Shown piece after piece: positions 40,050-50,449 of a stretch of 64,000 nucleotides of DNA; position 1 is the first letter of the stretch; the number at the start of each line of letters is the position of its first letter. This DNA comes from Gelidibacter sediminis (GTDB lineage Bacteria; Bacteroidota; Bacteroidia; Flavobacteriales; Flavobacteriaceae): contig NZ_SOBW01000008.1 of NCBI RefSeq assembly GCF_004364975.1, forward strand, positions 124,001 to 188,000, given 5' to 3'. The notes below the pieces were generated by a model, which was given only the letters and a program-made list of their open reading frames with translations, ran no database searches and was not told the origin of the DNA. The position numbers and the translations under genes are program-made.

Positions 40050-42440
40050 ATGGGACTCAGATTAGATAAATATAAAATTAAAAACAACTTGAAAAATTTA
40101 AAATTAGCCTTTAGTGCCTGCTTCGTTTTGTTGACACTAACAACGGTTGCCCAAAAAAGTAATCCTTTAGAATTGTGGTATGAGGAGCCCGCGACAGTGT
40201 GGATGACCCAAGCCTTGCCGATTGGGAACGGTTATGTTGGTGCGATGTTTTTTGGAGGCGTTCAGGAAGAACAGATTCAATTTTCAGAAGGTACACTTTG
40301 GTCTGGGGGGCCTGAGTCAAATCCGGAGTACAACTTCGGGATCCGCGATGGTGCCCATAAACATTTACCAGAGGTTAGAGCATTATTAGAAGAAGGCAAA
40401 AAAGCTGAGGCTCATAAATTAGCACAGTCAAAATTTACAGGAATCATTGATACCGGTAAACAGTATAATGCTGAATTTGGCGATTATGGAGCCCAACAAA
40501 CCATGGGCGATATTTTTGTAAAAGTGAGGCATTCTGGAGACGTTACTAACTACAAGCGCAGTTTGGATATTAGCAACGCCTTAGGGAAAGTGGAATACAC
40601 TATTGGTAAAACGACCTATAACCGTACCTATTTTGGAAATTACCCAAGCAATACAATGGTGTACCGTTTTGAAAGCTCCAAAAAGACGGATTATGAAATC
40701 CGATTTGAAACCCCGCATGTCCTCGTGTCCCAAAATTTTAAGGACGGCGTCTATACGTTTGAAGGCAAGGTTGCCGATAACAATATGCCGTTTGAAACGA
40801 AATTATCCGTGAAAATGTCCGATGGTAAAATAAGTTTCAAGGATGGTGTCATTTATATCAAAAAGGCCAAAGATGTCGTTATTTTAAACACGTCGGCAAC
40901 AGGATATACTTTAGAGTTTCCTACATATAAGGGCAATGATTATAAGGCAGCAAATAACGCAGTAGTTCAGAAATGGCACAACACCACATTTGAAAAACTA
41001 AAGAAAGAACATAGTGCAGATTACACTCATTTATTTGATCGTGTCAGTTTGAATCTGGGCGAGCGCAATGCGCTAAATATGCCTACCAATAAACGTTTAC
41101 AGGCCTATGCTGAAGGCGCCAATGATAATGCTTTAGAAAGTCTGTACTTTCAATATGCCCGTTATTTAATGATCGCAGGAAGCCGTCCAAACACCATGTC
41201 CATGCACTTACAGGGCAAGTGGAACAATTCCACCAACCCGCCGTGGGCTGCTGACTACCACAGTAATATTAACTTGGAAATGATTTATTGGCCTGCTGAA
41301 ATGACCAATCTTTCTGAATGTCATGAACCGTTTTTAGACTTGATTGAGAGTTTGGTGGAGCCAGGGAAATTGGCCGCCAAAGAATTTTTTAATATCCGTG
41401 GTTGGATGGCCAATACCATGATTAATGCTTTTGGGTATACCTCACCAGGATGGGGTGTGGACTGGGGATTCTTTCCAACCGGCGCAGCGTGGTTTTCGCA
41501 ACATTTATGGGACCATTATGATTTTACCCAAGACAAAACCTATTTGAAAGAAAAGGCCTATCCTATCATGAAGGAATCGGCGCTTTTTTGGATCGATTAT
41601 TTGACTAAAGATGAAAATGGCAAGTTAGTCTCTACGCCTTCGTATTCGCCAGAACACGGTGGGATTTCGCAAGGTGCTTCTATGGACCATCAAATTGCCT
41701 GGGATATTTTAAACAATTCACTCAAAGCGGCTGAGGTGTTAGGAATCAATGATGACTTTACCAATACCGCAAAATTGACTAGAGATGCTATTTTACTTCC
41801 AAAAATTGGCTCTTGGGGACAATTACAAGAGTGGACCGAAGATGTTGATGATCCAAAAAGCGACCACCGTCACGTTTCTCATTTATTCGCTTTACATCCA
41901 GGAAATCAAATTTCCACCGCGAAAACTCCAGAATTGGCGGAAGCATCACGTGTTACACTAAACGCTCGTGGTGATAGTGGAACAGGTTGGTCTCGTGGAT
42001 GGAAAATGAACTTTTGGGCACGTCTAAATGACGGAAACCGGACCCATAAAATGTTGAAAAGCTTACTAAAACCTGTAGCCGATAACAATACCGGGACATC
42101 CACGGCTGGAGGTACTTATTCCAATTTATTGTGTGCACATCCACCATTTCAACTCGATGGAAATATGGGAGGCGCTTCCGGAATGGTAGAAATGCTGTTA
42201 CAATCGCACTCCGGAATCATCGAATTGTTGCCAGCCTTACCGGACGCCTGGAGCTCAGGAGAAGTGACGGGACTAAAGGCTCGTGGCGGATTTGAAATAG
42301 ATATGCGTTGGGAAAATGGACGTGTCAAAGAAGCCAAGATTGTAGGAGCACCTAACCAATCAGGCGAAGTTAAAGTATATGATGAGGTGTTAACATTCAG
42401 CTTAAATGCTGACGGTATTTATACTTATAAAGTGCAATAG
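40050..42440 (+). CDS. GH95 alpha-L-fucosidase
   Basis: A 796-residue glycoside hydrolase of family 95 with an N-terminal signal-type segment (FSACFVLLTLTTVAQ), so it acts outside the cytoplasm. Domains run from an N-terminal beta-sandwich (LWYEEPATVWMTQALPIGNGYVGAMFFGGVQEEQIQFSEGTLWSG) to the (alpha/alpha)6 barrel. The barrel carries NNSTNPPWAADYHSNINLEMIYWPAEMTN with the conserved Asn residues, SPEHG and RHVSHLFALHPG. Members cleave terminal alpha-1,2-linked L-fucose by inversion. ATG 40050 is chosen over a GTG at 40011. It supplies fucose to the adjacent catabolic genes. Confidence 0.9.
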   Translation: MGLRLDKYKIKNNLKNLKLAFSACFVLLTLTTVAQKSNPLELWYEEPATVWMTQALPIGNGYVGAMFFGGVQEEQIQFSEGTLWSGGPESNPEYNFGIRDGAHKHLPEVRALLEEGKKAEAHKLAQSKFTGIIDTGKQYNAEFGDYGAQQTMGDIFVKVRHSGDVTNYKRSLDISNALGKVEYTIGKTTYNRTYFGNYPSNTMVYRFESSKKTDYEIRFETPHVLVSQNFKDGVYTFEGKVADNNMPFETKLSVKMSDGKISFKDGVIYIKKAKDVVILNTSATGYTLEFPTYKGNDYKAANNAVVQKWHNTTFEKLKKEHSADYTHLFDRVSLNLGERNALNMPTNKRLQAYAEGANDNALESLYFQYARYLMIAGSRPNTMSMHLQGKWNNSTNPPWAADYHSNINLEMIYWPAEMTNLSECHEPFLDLIESLVEPGKLAAKEFFNIRGWMANTMINAFGYTSPGWGVDWGFFPTGAAWFSQHLWDHYDFTQDKTYLKEKAYPIMKESALFWIDYLTKDENGKLVSTPSYSPEHGGISQGASMDHQIAWDILNNSLKAAEVLGINDDFTNTAKLTRDAILLPKIGSWGQLQEWTEDVDDPKSDHRHVSHLFALHPGNQISTAKTPELAEASRVTLNARGDSGTGWSRGWKMNFWARLNDGNRTHKMLKSLLKPVADNNTGTSTAGGTYSNLLCAHPPFQLDGNMGGASGMVEMLLQSHSGIIELLPALPDAWSSGEVTGLKARGGFEIDMRWENGRVKEAKIVGAPNQSGEVKVYDEVLTFSLNADGIYTYKVQ

Positions 42441-42466
42441 TTCCATCTCTAAAACAGCGTGTTTAC

Positions 42467-44665
42467 GTGATTAAAAAGCTCCAATTCACAATAACGGTAC
42501 GAACAATCTTAGTTGGTGCACTCTCCAGCACAATGCTGTTGAGTTGCGCTGGCCAACGCCATTCCCACGCCGTCGTCGAAAATTTAGCGGAGCGAATACT
42601 GCCTGTAACAACTTCAAAACAATTTGCTTTTGAAAAACTAGACAATGGTGGACTTGATAAATTTGAGTTACGTACTAAAAACGGCAAAGTATTGGTTAAA
42701 GGAAACACGCCCGTAGCCATGGCTTCAGGGCTGAATTGGTATCTCAAATATCATACGAATAGCAGTGTGTCGTGGAGTGGAAATCAAATTGACCTTCCTA
42801 AGTCGTTACCCCAAATTGAGGGGTCAATAATTAAAGAATCGGCATTTGAGCACGCCTACTATCTCAACTATTGCACGTTTAATTATACCATGTCTTTTTG
42901 GGATTGGGACCGCTGGGAGCAGGAAATTGACTGGATGGCTTTAAATGGCATCAATCTACCGCTCGCTATTACCGGTACTGAAGCGGTTTGGTACAACGTA
43001 CTTAAAAGATTGAATTATTCAGAAACGGAAATTCTGGAATTTATTCCTGGTCCTGCATTTACCAGTTGATGGCTGATGACCAATTTGGAAGGGTGGGGCG
43101 GTCCTGTTTCAAAAGAGTATATCGACCAGCAAGTAGCCTTGCAAAAAAAGATTCTCAAACGCATGCGCGAGTATGGGATGAAGCCTGTGCTCCCCGGGTT
43201 TTACGGTATGGTACCGAATAATCTCAAAGAAAAATATCCTGATGCCGATATTCGCGATCAAGGGCTTTGGGCTGGCGGATTTAAAAGACCGGCATTTTTG
43301 TTGCCTACCGATCCGCTGTTCTTGGAAATCGCTAAAATTTTTTATGAAGAACAAAAAAAGCTGTTTGGCGAAACGGAGTATTTCTCCGGAGATCCTTTTC
43401 ACGAAGGTGGGAGTACCGATGGCATTGACTTGTCTGCCGCGGGAGAGAATTTAATCGGTAGCGTCAAACAGGTGTATCCTAATGCGAAGTGGGTGTTTCA
43501 AGCTTGGCATGCCAATCCGAGGTTGGAACTGTTATCCCGAATTAAAGCGGAAGATATCTTAATTCTGGATTTGGATGCCGATAACAACCCACAGTGGTCA
43601 CAGAAGAACGCATGGGGAGATAAAAACTGGATCTGGTCCACCATTACTAATTACGGCGGAAATGTTGGGATGTTTGGGAGGCTTGATGTCATTAATCGTG
43701 AAATTTTTAAAGCCGAGGAAAAGCATCCGCAGAGTTTAAAAGGCATTGGCGTGATGCCCGAAGGGATTGAAAATAATCCTGTGGTTTATGAGCTGTTGTA
43801 CGAGTTTAGATGGAGAGATGGGGCTGTAGATATGGATACCTGGTTAGCAGATTATGCCCACAGACGGTATGGTATTGCTAACCCTAACTTAAACAAGGCT
43901 TGGCAGGTCCTAAATAACACAGTGTATGGCAAGAAAATTGGTCCGCCATACCAACAAGGCACCAACGAATCCATTTTTTGTGCCCGTCCGTCGCTAAATA
44001 TCACAAGTGTTTCCAGTTGGGCAACCACCGAGTTACACTATAATCCTGTAGAGTTGTTGGAAGCTTGGCAATTGTTCATTCAAGAATCTGATGGTTTAGC
44101 GGACCGTACCAATTTTCAATATGATTTGGTAGACCTAACCCGACAAGTATTGGCCAACTACGCACAGGTGATCTATGCTGATATGGTGCGCCACTATAAA
44201 AATGGCGACTTAAGCGGTTTTAATAGGGCCAGCGAAAAATTCACCACCTTATTAAAAGATCAAGACCGCTTATTAAATTCCAGAAAAGAGTTCATGTTAG
44301 GGCTTTGGTTAGAAGCTGCAAAATCTAGAGCGACTAATCCTGCCGAAAAAGACTTATTTGAATACAATGCGCGGACTCAAATTACCACCTGGAGTTTTCA
44401 AGATTCCAATTTACACGATTATGCCCATAGAGAATGGGGCGGGATGCTGTCTGATTTCTATCTGCCACGATGGGAATTGTTCATTGCCAAACTTAAGGCT
44501 GAATTGAACGGCGAACACTCTAAAGATATCGATTATTATGCTTTTGAAGAGGGTTGGAATAATGAGCACAAGCTGTTTCCCACCACAGAACAAGGTGATG
44601 GCGTGGCCATTGCTAAAGCCTTATACGCCACCTATATTCAAGACATAAAAGCAGCCTATCAATAA
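42467..44665 (+). pseudogene. GH89 alpha-N-acetylglucosaminidase with an in-frame stop
   Basis: Two open pieces, 42467-43069 and 43076-44665, lie in the same frame and together form one GH89/NAGLU protein of about 732 codons. The only interruption is TGA at 43067-43069, where GPAFTS-stop-WLMTNLEGWGG is read. Related enzymes have Trp-Trp-type residues here, so TGG has probably become TGA. Both halves are otherwise well conserved (NYCTFNYTMSFWDWDRWEQEIDWMALNGINLPLA in the first; FSGDPFHEGGSTDG and WVFQAWHANP in the second). It begins with GTG and a lipoprotein signal (Cys28 in LLSCAG). GH89 cuts alpha-linked GlcNAc. It may be a recent nonsense mutation, readthrough or a sequencing error. Confidence 0.85.
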
Positions 44666-44747
44666 TATGCGTTTTTTAACAAACTTATAAAAATTATCAG
44701 GTATAATAGCGCTCCACTAAAGATGAAGTTCTAATTTTTTGCTATCC

Positions 44748-45374
44748 CTAGAGTTCCAAATCGTCGATGCTGATCACGCCCCAGCCTTGGGTATGGATGA
44801 GTACCCAGATCACATCTTTTTTGATTTCAAAATGACTAATAGTGAAACTAGCGACATTCCCCATAATGGAAATCCCTTTTGTCGTTTTTAATTTCGACGC
44901 CAATTGCGCATTGATGAGAGCGATTTTTTCGTTGACGATGGGCATTAGATCAATGCTCAACGTGTTGATGACTTTTTTATAGATAAAGGTGTTCAAAACA
45001 GTTTTCAGCAGTGTGTTGGTCACCCAGTTCTTTCCGCTACTGTCCATATCGTAGGCTTCCACGTATAATTTTTGGGTGGCCACATCCAATTTTAAATCGG
45101 CCAGGACCGATACATCAACCGTATTATTGTTAAATAACAGCGTGAGCGGTTGTAGGTGTAGCTTTAGACTGAGATTATATTCTGGATGATCACTTTCTTC
45201 CAGCTTCAAATCGAGGATTTTAAAGTAGTTGGAAGTGTTGCCTTTATCATCTTTATGACTGATGTTGGTATCCTTAAATTTTTTCTTCAGGAAGGCATCC
45301 AAGACTTTAAAACCCATTTGAACGGGCAAGGTTAATGAAATATCCTGATCTGACGGGGTTGGATTGGTATTCAT
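44748..45374 (-). CDS. DUF4403-like protein
   Basis: A 208-residue protein without signal peptide. It resembles DUF4403/YceB-type lipid-binding proteins: ISLTLPVQMGFKVLDAFLKKKF at the start, LKLHLQPLTLLFNNNTVDVSVLADLKLD, and a repeated amphipathic beta pattern with IGNVAS-like turns. No catalytic motif is visible. The function is unknown; binding of a hydrophobic ligand is suggested by the family only. It is convergent with the GH89 gene and stands alone. Confidence 0.6.
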   Translation of the reverse strand: MNTNPTPSDQDISLTLPVQMGFKVLDAFLKKKFKDTNISHKDDKGNTSNYFKILDLKLEESDHPEYNLSLKLHLQPLTLLFNNNTVDVSVLADLKLDVATQKLYVEAYDMDSSGKNWVTNTLLKTVLNTFIYKKVINTLSIDLMPIVNEKIALINAQLASKLKTTKGISIMGNVASFTISHFEIKKDVIWVLIHTQGWGVISIDDLEL

Positions 45375-45618
45375 AGCAATAACATTGAGAAGTAGAAAAT
45401 TAAGATAAATTTTGAAAGCAGGTTGTCTTCTTGCGATGTTATCTTATCTCAAATGAATGATGCATATAATATTTTACTAGAATCATTTGAGACAGTAGGA
45501 AGATTATAAATAGAGTTAACAATAATTATTTATATAACAGTTTGAATTTTGATTTGTCAATTACTGTTCTCTTTTCCTTATATTCATTATCTTTTACCAC
45601 TAACTAAACTTGATTATA

Positions 45619-45822
45619 ATGAATAACACCGTCAAAACAATTTTAATGGTCGCCGGAATTGTGCTATTAATTTATGGTATTTACACATTGATTGCTCCAG
45701 AAGCCTCAATAAGTGTTGGGCCGCTAAATGTTGAAGCACAAGATAATACCAATTCTTATATCACTATAGGATTAGGGATTGTCGCACTAGTGGCTAGCTT
45801 TTTAGGTGGTAAAAAGGCGTGA
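45619..45822 (+). CDS. Small membrane protein, two helices
   Basis: A 67-residue protein with two hydrophobic helices (TILMVAGIVLLIYGIYTLI and YITIGLGIVALVASFLGG) around a short polar loop, and a basic GGKKA end. Such small DUF-like proteins are common in flavobacteria, sometimes in stress-linked loci, but this family is not recognised. ATG 45619 is used rather than the TTG at 45610. The gene stands alone. Confidence 0.6.
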   Translation: MNNTVKTILMVAGIVLLIYGIYTLIAPEASISVGPLNVEAQDNTNSYITIGLGIVALVASFLGGKKA

Positions 45823-46415
45823 TGTGTCTAGCACTTTAATATATTGAGCTTATATATGCGATCAATTTGAATGTCTTAGACAATTCAATTGTAGTGAGTC
45901 TTCGTTAATCATAAACTATAAATGAGCTGCATCATTTGCTTGTTTTCTTGATAAAAGTCCATTCATTATGAAAGATCGATTGTTAAAAAACTCCATGGTT
46001 TTTTCACTTCAATACTTTTCTAAACTCCACTTCCGTTACCAAGGTTTTCTAAGATTTAAATGAGTTCCCACGTTCCTATTAATTCTGGAGTGATACTTGC
46101 AATTTTCTCATTATTATTTGAACACGATAAAAAACACATTGATAATATTAAAATATATTTTTCTTATAGGTTATTGGTTCGTTATAATTGAGGTTAAAAA
46201 TATCTAAACATACTTAAATTGTTTACAACTTATTTGTGTCTTAACGAATTTAATCTTTTTCTATTAAAGCATTAGGTCTATTTTACACAAACCATTTAAA
46301 TTGAATGTGGTGACACATGACGTTAAAAATATAAGGGTTCACCTTCTTTTAGCCCGACCTATTTGATGATTTCCAATGACTCAAATTAGAGATATTAAAA
46401 AAGCCAAATTTTTTC
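45823..46415. other. Long intergenic region ahead of the TonB receptor gene
   Basis: About 590 bp of AT-rich sequence with no convincing gene. The one frame that could be opened near its end (46376-46603) is out of frame with the TonB receptor and lies across its promoter and signal peptide. I see no RNA fold of a known class, but a long 5' regulatory region or unrecognised small RNA cannot be excluded. Confidence 0.5.
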
Positions 46416-46446
46416 TTGTCAAGGTAATTTTCAGTATTTATATTTG
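46416..46446 (+). promoter_or_regulatory. Promoter of the TonB receptor operon
   Basis: TTG (46416-46418), 20 bp, TATATTTG (46439-46446). Downstream, TCTAAATAAG before the ATG resembles one half of a flavobacterial Fur-type box; the other half is poor. Confidence 0.65.
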
Positions 46447-46478
46447 CTCACTATTTTTAACTAATCTAAATAAGAATA

Positions 46479-48863
46479 ATGAAATACTATTTATTGACTG
46501 CCCTTCTCTTAATTTCTTTAAAAACATTTTGCCAGTCTACCCTAAATGGACAAATTACAAGCGAAGCAACGGAACCAGTACCTGGTGCAACGATATATGT
46601 TGAAGAATTACAAAAATGGACTACATCAGATTTTGATGGATTCTACACCTTATCGGACATTCCAGAAGGAACCTGGACAGTAACGATAAGAATGATGGGT
46701 TACAAAACAAAAAAGGAAAAATTAAATTTCTCCTCCAATGGTTCGGTAACCTTCAACTCTATCTTAAAAGAGGATTTTGGTAGTCTGGACGAAGTTATCG
46801 TTTCAGCCAGTAGGCAAACAGAATATCTCTCGGAAATTCCAGCATCTGTCACCGTTGTAAATTCGGTCAAACTCCAAGAATTCACGCAGCTTACATCTAA
46901 TATCAATGACATCCTCGCATTTACCGTTCCTGGATTGGCCGTGAGTACAGGCACTTTTTCCAATTGGGGACAAACCTTAAGAGGTCGATCTTTATTGGTA
47001 ATGGTAGATGGAATTCCTCAATCTACTCCTCTGAGAAATGGACAATTGGGAATTAAGAGTATTAACCCCAATGATATAAGTCGGGTTGAAGTAATAAAAG
47101 GTGCAACTTCAATATTCGGTAACGGCGGAAATGGTGGCTTTATCAACTATATTACCAAAAACCCCAATACTGCTGAAAAAATAAGCGGAATTACCAATAT
47201 TTGGGGCACCTCTCAACTTTCTAAATCAGATAACGCACTGGGTTATGGAGTATATCAATCCCTTACGGGTCAAATAGATAAATTTAATTACTACGTTAGT
47301 GGAAGTATAGAACAAACCGGAAACAAATATAATGCAAAAGGAGTTCCACTTCTTCCAACTTACGGTTTTGACAATACAGATATTTATAGTGTTTATGGCA
47401 AACTAGAATATGTACTTGCTGAAAATCAAAAATTGACTCTCAATGGCAACTTTTATAAATCGCTTCAAGATTCACCTTTTATCCCAGTATTTGCAGAAGT
47501 TTCGGTATTAAATAAGGATGGAGACTTCCAATTAACTCCCGGATATGGTGTGGAAGGATCCATTCCTGGAGAAGAACCTACAGGTTCACAATTGATAAAC
47601 GGAAGGTTAAAATATAATTTAAATTCTATATTTTCTGGTACTACAGATTTTGAGACCGATCTCTATTATTCAAAAGCCAAAAGTATTTTCTTTTATTCTG
47701 ATAAATTTGAGAATGGAGGTCAATCTGTAATCAATTCAGAAAAATATGGACTGAGGCCAAATTTTAATACCAGATTCAATTTTAACAATGTTATGGATCT
47801 ATCATTTATCTATGGTCTTGATTTATTAAGGGATAAAACTAATCAAGGACTATTAGATGGCAGGCTGTGGGTACCAAATATAGAACTTACGGGCGTGGCT
47901 CCTTATTTACAAACCACCTTCAAGATGGATCAAAAATGGGTATTTAAGGCAGGAGTACGGTATGACGATTTAAAAATGGATATTGTAGATTACAGCACGT
48001 TACCCTATTCTCCAAAAGGCGACGGAAACTTTAATCCTTCCATAGCCGTTCAAGGTGGCGAGCTGGCGTTTAATAATATAGCTTTTAATTTGGGGGTCCG
48101 GTTTATAGAACACCAGGAGTTTATTCCATACATCAGTTATTCCCAAGGCTTCTCCATTGCCGATTTGGGATCTATTTTAAGATCTGCGGTAGCTGAAAAC
48201 ATTAACGATATTCAATTGGAACCAGCTGTTACCAATAATTATGAATTCGGGTTTATTTCTAAATTCAATAATTTCCGCCTAGAAGCGGTGGGGTACTATA
48301 GCACTTCAAATTTGGGTACCGGTGTTTCATTCAGTGATGAGTTAAATTCTTTTATACCTTCGGAGCAGCCTCAAAAGATATTCGGAGGGGAATTGTCACT
48401 CGATTATAAGTTTCCAAATAATAAATTGATCATAGGGACATCCTATTCCTATGTGGAAGGACTAAAGAATTCTAAAGGAGATGAAAACAACTTGAGCTAT
48501 GTTGGTGGAGATGTTATTTCTGCGCCTAAGTTAACCGCCTATGCTACATGGAAGCCAATCAGCAAGTTAAGTGCTACTTTGAATGTGATCAACTTAAGTG
48601 ATCGAAAAAGATTTGATCCATTTCAGGATGCAGCCGGGAATTATGCTTTTAGACATACTGAATTTCCTGTAAATGGCTACACCTTGGTCAATCTCTCTGC
48701 GCGTTACGAAATAATGGATAATTTAGATATTTCGTTAGGTGTAAACAATCTGTTTAATGAGTATTATTTACCAGCGAGATCGCAATGGGCTGCACCATTA
48801 AGATCTTTTACAGCAGTAGGGGAAGGCGCGAATGCCAAAATAGGAATCACATATAATTTTTAA
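46479..48863 (+). CDS. TonB-dependent outer-membrane receptor
   Basis: A 794-residue receptor with a signal peptide (MKYYLLTALLLISLKTFC). It has a carboxypeptidase-regulatory-like domain (about 20-105), a plug domain from about 106 (DEVIVSASRQTEYLSEIPASVTVV, LRGRSLLVMVDGIPQSTP, VIKGATSIFGNGGNGGFINYIT), and a 22-strand-type barrel. The barrel ends in a phenylalanine (KIGITYNF) for outer-membrane insertion. The wording is close to ferric-siderophore receptors. The PepSY gene that follows 67 bp later is a frequent companion in iron-siderophore uptake, so an iron chelate is the best guess for the ligand. Confidence 0.9.
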   Translation: MKYYLLTALLLISLKTFCQSTLNGQITSEATEPVPGATIYVEELQKWTTSDFDGFYTLSDIPEGTWTVTIRMMGYKTKKEKLNFSSNGSVTFNSILKEDFGSLDEVIVSASRQTEYLSEIPASVTVVNSVKLQEFTQLTSNINDILAFTVPGLAVSTGTFSNWGQTLRGRSLLVMVDGIPQSTPLRNGQLGIKSINPNDISRVEVIKGATSIFGNGGNGGFINYITKNPNTAEKISGITNIWGTSQLSKSDNALGYGVYQSLTGQIDKFNYYVSGSIEQTGNKYNAKGVPLLPTYGFDNTDIYSVYGKLEYVLAENQKLTLNGNFYKSLQDSPFIPVFAEVSVLNKDGDFQLTPGYGVEGSIPGEEPTGSQLINGRLKYNLNSIFSGTTDFETDLYYSKAKSIFFYSDKFENGGQSVINSEKYGLRPNFNTRFNFNNVMDLSFIYGLDLLRDKTNQGLLDGRLWVPNIELTGVAPYLQTTFKMDQKWVFKAGVRYDDLKMDIVDYSTLPYSPKGDGNFNPSIAVQGGELAFNNIAFNLGVRFIEHQEFIPYISYSQGFSIADLGSILRSAVAENINDIQLEPAVTNNYEFGFISKFNNFRLEAVGYYSTSNLGTGVSFSDELNSFIPSEQPQKIFGGELSLDYKFPNNKLIIGTSYSYVEGLKNSKGDENNLSYVGGDVISAPKLTAYATWKPISKLSATLNVINLSDRKRFDPFQDAAGNYAFRHTEFPVNGYTLVNLSARYEIMDNLDISLGVNNLFNEYYLPARSQWAAPLRSFTAVGEGANAKIGITYNF

Positions 48864-48930
48864 ATAAGGCAGGCAATTACTATATCTCATTGTATAAGCA
48901 ACAACTCCCTAATACAACTAAACTTAACTC

Positions 48931-50016
48931 GTGAAGCTTTTCCCTAAAATAGCCAAGAAAATACATCTTTATCTAGGGTTGTCATGTGGTCTTATAGCAT
49001 CTATATCAGGACTCACCGGTGCTTTATACGTATGGCAGCCAGAGATAACGGCCGCTTTAAATCCAAAATTACTCCAGGTAGATGCTTTTGATACTATTTC
49101 GGAAGCATCAATCTTAAAAACTTCACTGGCACTTTATGAAAACCAAAAGGACTCTGTAGCTAAAATATTTCTTCCTTATCGGGAACAGCAAACAATTTCC
49201 ATTGTCTATACCACTGGAGAAACCCTGTATTATCATCCTGAAAATGGAATAGTTTTAGGTCAAAAGTCTGTTTCTATATCATTTTTCGAAGATTTGATAC
49301 ATATCCATCGAACCCTAGGCATTCCTGAAATAGGTAAATATATTGTGGGTGGAAGTGCTCTTTTGTTTTTCGTTTTCCTTCTCACCTCTGGAATGTTTAT
49401 ATGGTGGAAAAAATATAAAGAAAATATAAAAAAAGGGATTAAGATTAAATGGAAACGAAATAAGAAGCGGGTTAATTATGACCTACATAAAACCTTCGGG
49501 TTTTTCTTTTTTATGCCTTTGATGCTCATGGCTTTTTCTGGTGGTTATTTTACCTATAACACTTATTATAAAGAGGGTTTTAAACTGACAGATGGCTTTA
49601 TGGAAAACACCAAACCTGAAAAAGATATGAAAACCGACAATGTCTTAGACTTGCAAGATTTATTGGAGAATCCGGATAAAAATTATGCACTCCGTGCCAT
49701 CTACGTTCCACACGATGCAAATGGAACATATCAATTTAGGTATATCAAGGATCGTTTTATTGTTCCCGGACTTAGAAGAACCAAGGAATTAAAAGTAGAT
49801 CAAAATGGTAAAGTCATTAATGTTGCCTCATTTGACAGTGATCCGGTTAGCGAACAAATAGCAGCACAAATGTATCCTGTTCATATTGGAGAAATCGCTG
49901 GATTGCTGGGGAGAATATTGGTTTTTATTTCAGGATTTGTTCCAGCGCTTTTATTTGTAACTGGATTTAAATATTTTTATTTTCGAACGTTTAAAAAGAC
50001 CATAAATAAAAATTAG
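48931..50016 (+). CDS. PepSY-domain inner-membrane protein
   Basis: A 361-residue membrane protein of the PepSY_TM family (DUF2271-type neighbours often occur). Four hydrophobic segments can be seen (about 12-35, 140-165, 187-208, 325-350) with PepSY-like domains between them (VAKIFLPYREQQTISIVYTTGETLYYHPENGIVLG; LRAIYVPHDANGTYQFRY). It starts with GTG. Proteins of this type sit beside siderophore receptors and are thought to reduce or release ferric iron. Conserved His residues (HIHRTLG, DLHKTFG) could bind haem. Role by context. Confidence 0.85.
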   Translation: MKLFPKIAKKIHLYLGLSCGLIASISGLTGALYVWQPEITAALNPKLLQVDAFDTISEASILKTSLALYENQKDSVAKIFLPYREQQTISIVYTTGETLYYHPENGIVLGQKSVSISFFEDLIHIHRTLGIPEIGKYIVGGSALLFFVFLLTSGMFIWWKKYKENIKKGIKIKWKRNKKRVNYDLHKTFGFFFFMPLMLMAFSGGYFTYNTYYKEGFKLTDGFMENTKPEKDMKTDNVLDLQDLLENPDKNYALRAIYVPHDANGTYQFRYIKDRFIVPGLRRTKELKVDQNGKVINVASFDSDPVSEQIAAQMYPVHIGEIAGLLGRILVFISGFVPALLFVTGFKYFYFRTFKKTINKN

Positions 50017-50233
50017 CTTTTTCACGACCAAAGCAAAGGTTCTTATAGTTTCAGGCCAATTGTAATGACTTAAAAACATGAATATAGTATCTATAAGTAT
50101 AAGATTTTAAATTTTGTAAAGCGTTGATAAGTATTGGAATGATAGGTTTAACGAGAGTTATTTTGAAACGTCATATAGCTATGCAAATTGGTCTTAAGAT
50201 GAAATGAGTTGCATTTACATGAAAAAAAAATTT

Positions 50234-50267
50234 AAAACCCTGTAAGGCATAGTTTTACAGGGTTTTT
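50234..50267 (+). terminator. Terminator of the TonB/PepSY operon
   Basis: AAAACCCTGTAA (50234-50245) and TTACAGGGTTTT (50255-50266) form a perfect 12-bp stem followed by T. Confidence 0.85.
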
Positions 50268-50290
50268 AGTGAGTTTTGGCACCCCAAAAC

Positions 50291-50304
50291 TGGAGTCGGA
50301 GAGA
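50291..50304. repeat. Short copy of the tmRNA 3' end
   Basis: TGGAGTCGGAGAGA occurs here and again at 50450-50463, the last bases of the tmRNA acceptor and T arm, in the same orientation, 159 bp apart. tmRNA 3' ends are common integration sites, so this may be an old attachment-site duplication. Confidence 0.5.
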
Positions 50305-50383
50305 TTAACTACGTTGTTCTCAATCACTCCAATTCTGCAATTACAACTGGCTGTCCTTTCAGTCCAGGTACTTTAAAACAACA

Positions 50384-50413
50384 AAATCCGCTCAAGCAAG
50401 CTTGGCGGATTTC
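50384..50413 (-). terminator. tmRNA terminator
   Basis: AAATCCGC...GCGGATTT dyad just after the tmRNA 3' end on the minus strand, with T-rich sequence after it (TTTTGTTGTTTT). Confidence 0.7.
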
Positions 50414-50449
50414 TTATGTTTCAAATCACGTTCCAGTTGTGATTGATTG

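Noticed and set aside
46376-46603. Open frame of 75 codons upstream of the TonB receptor
   Set aside because: It overlaps the promoter and signal peptide of the receptor in another frame and has no family likeness.
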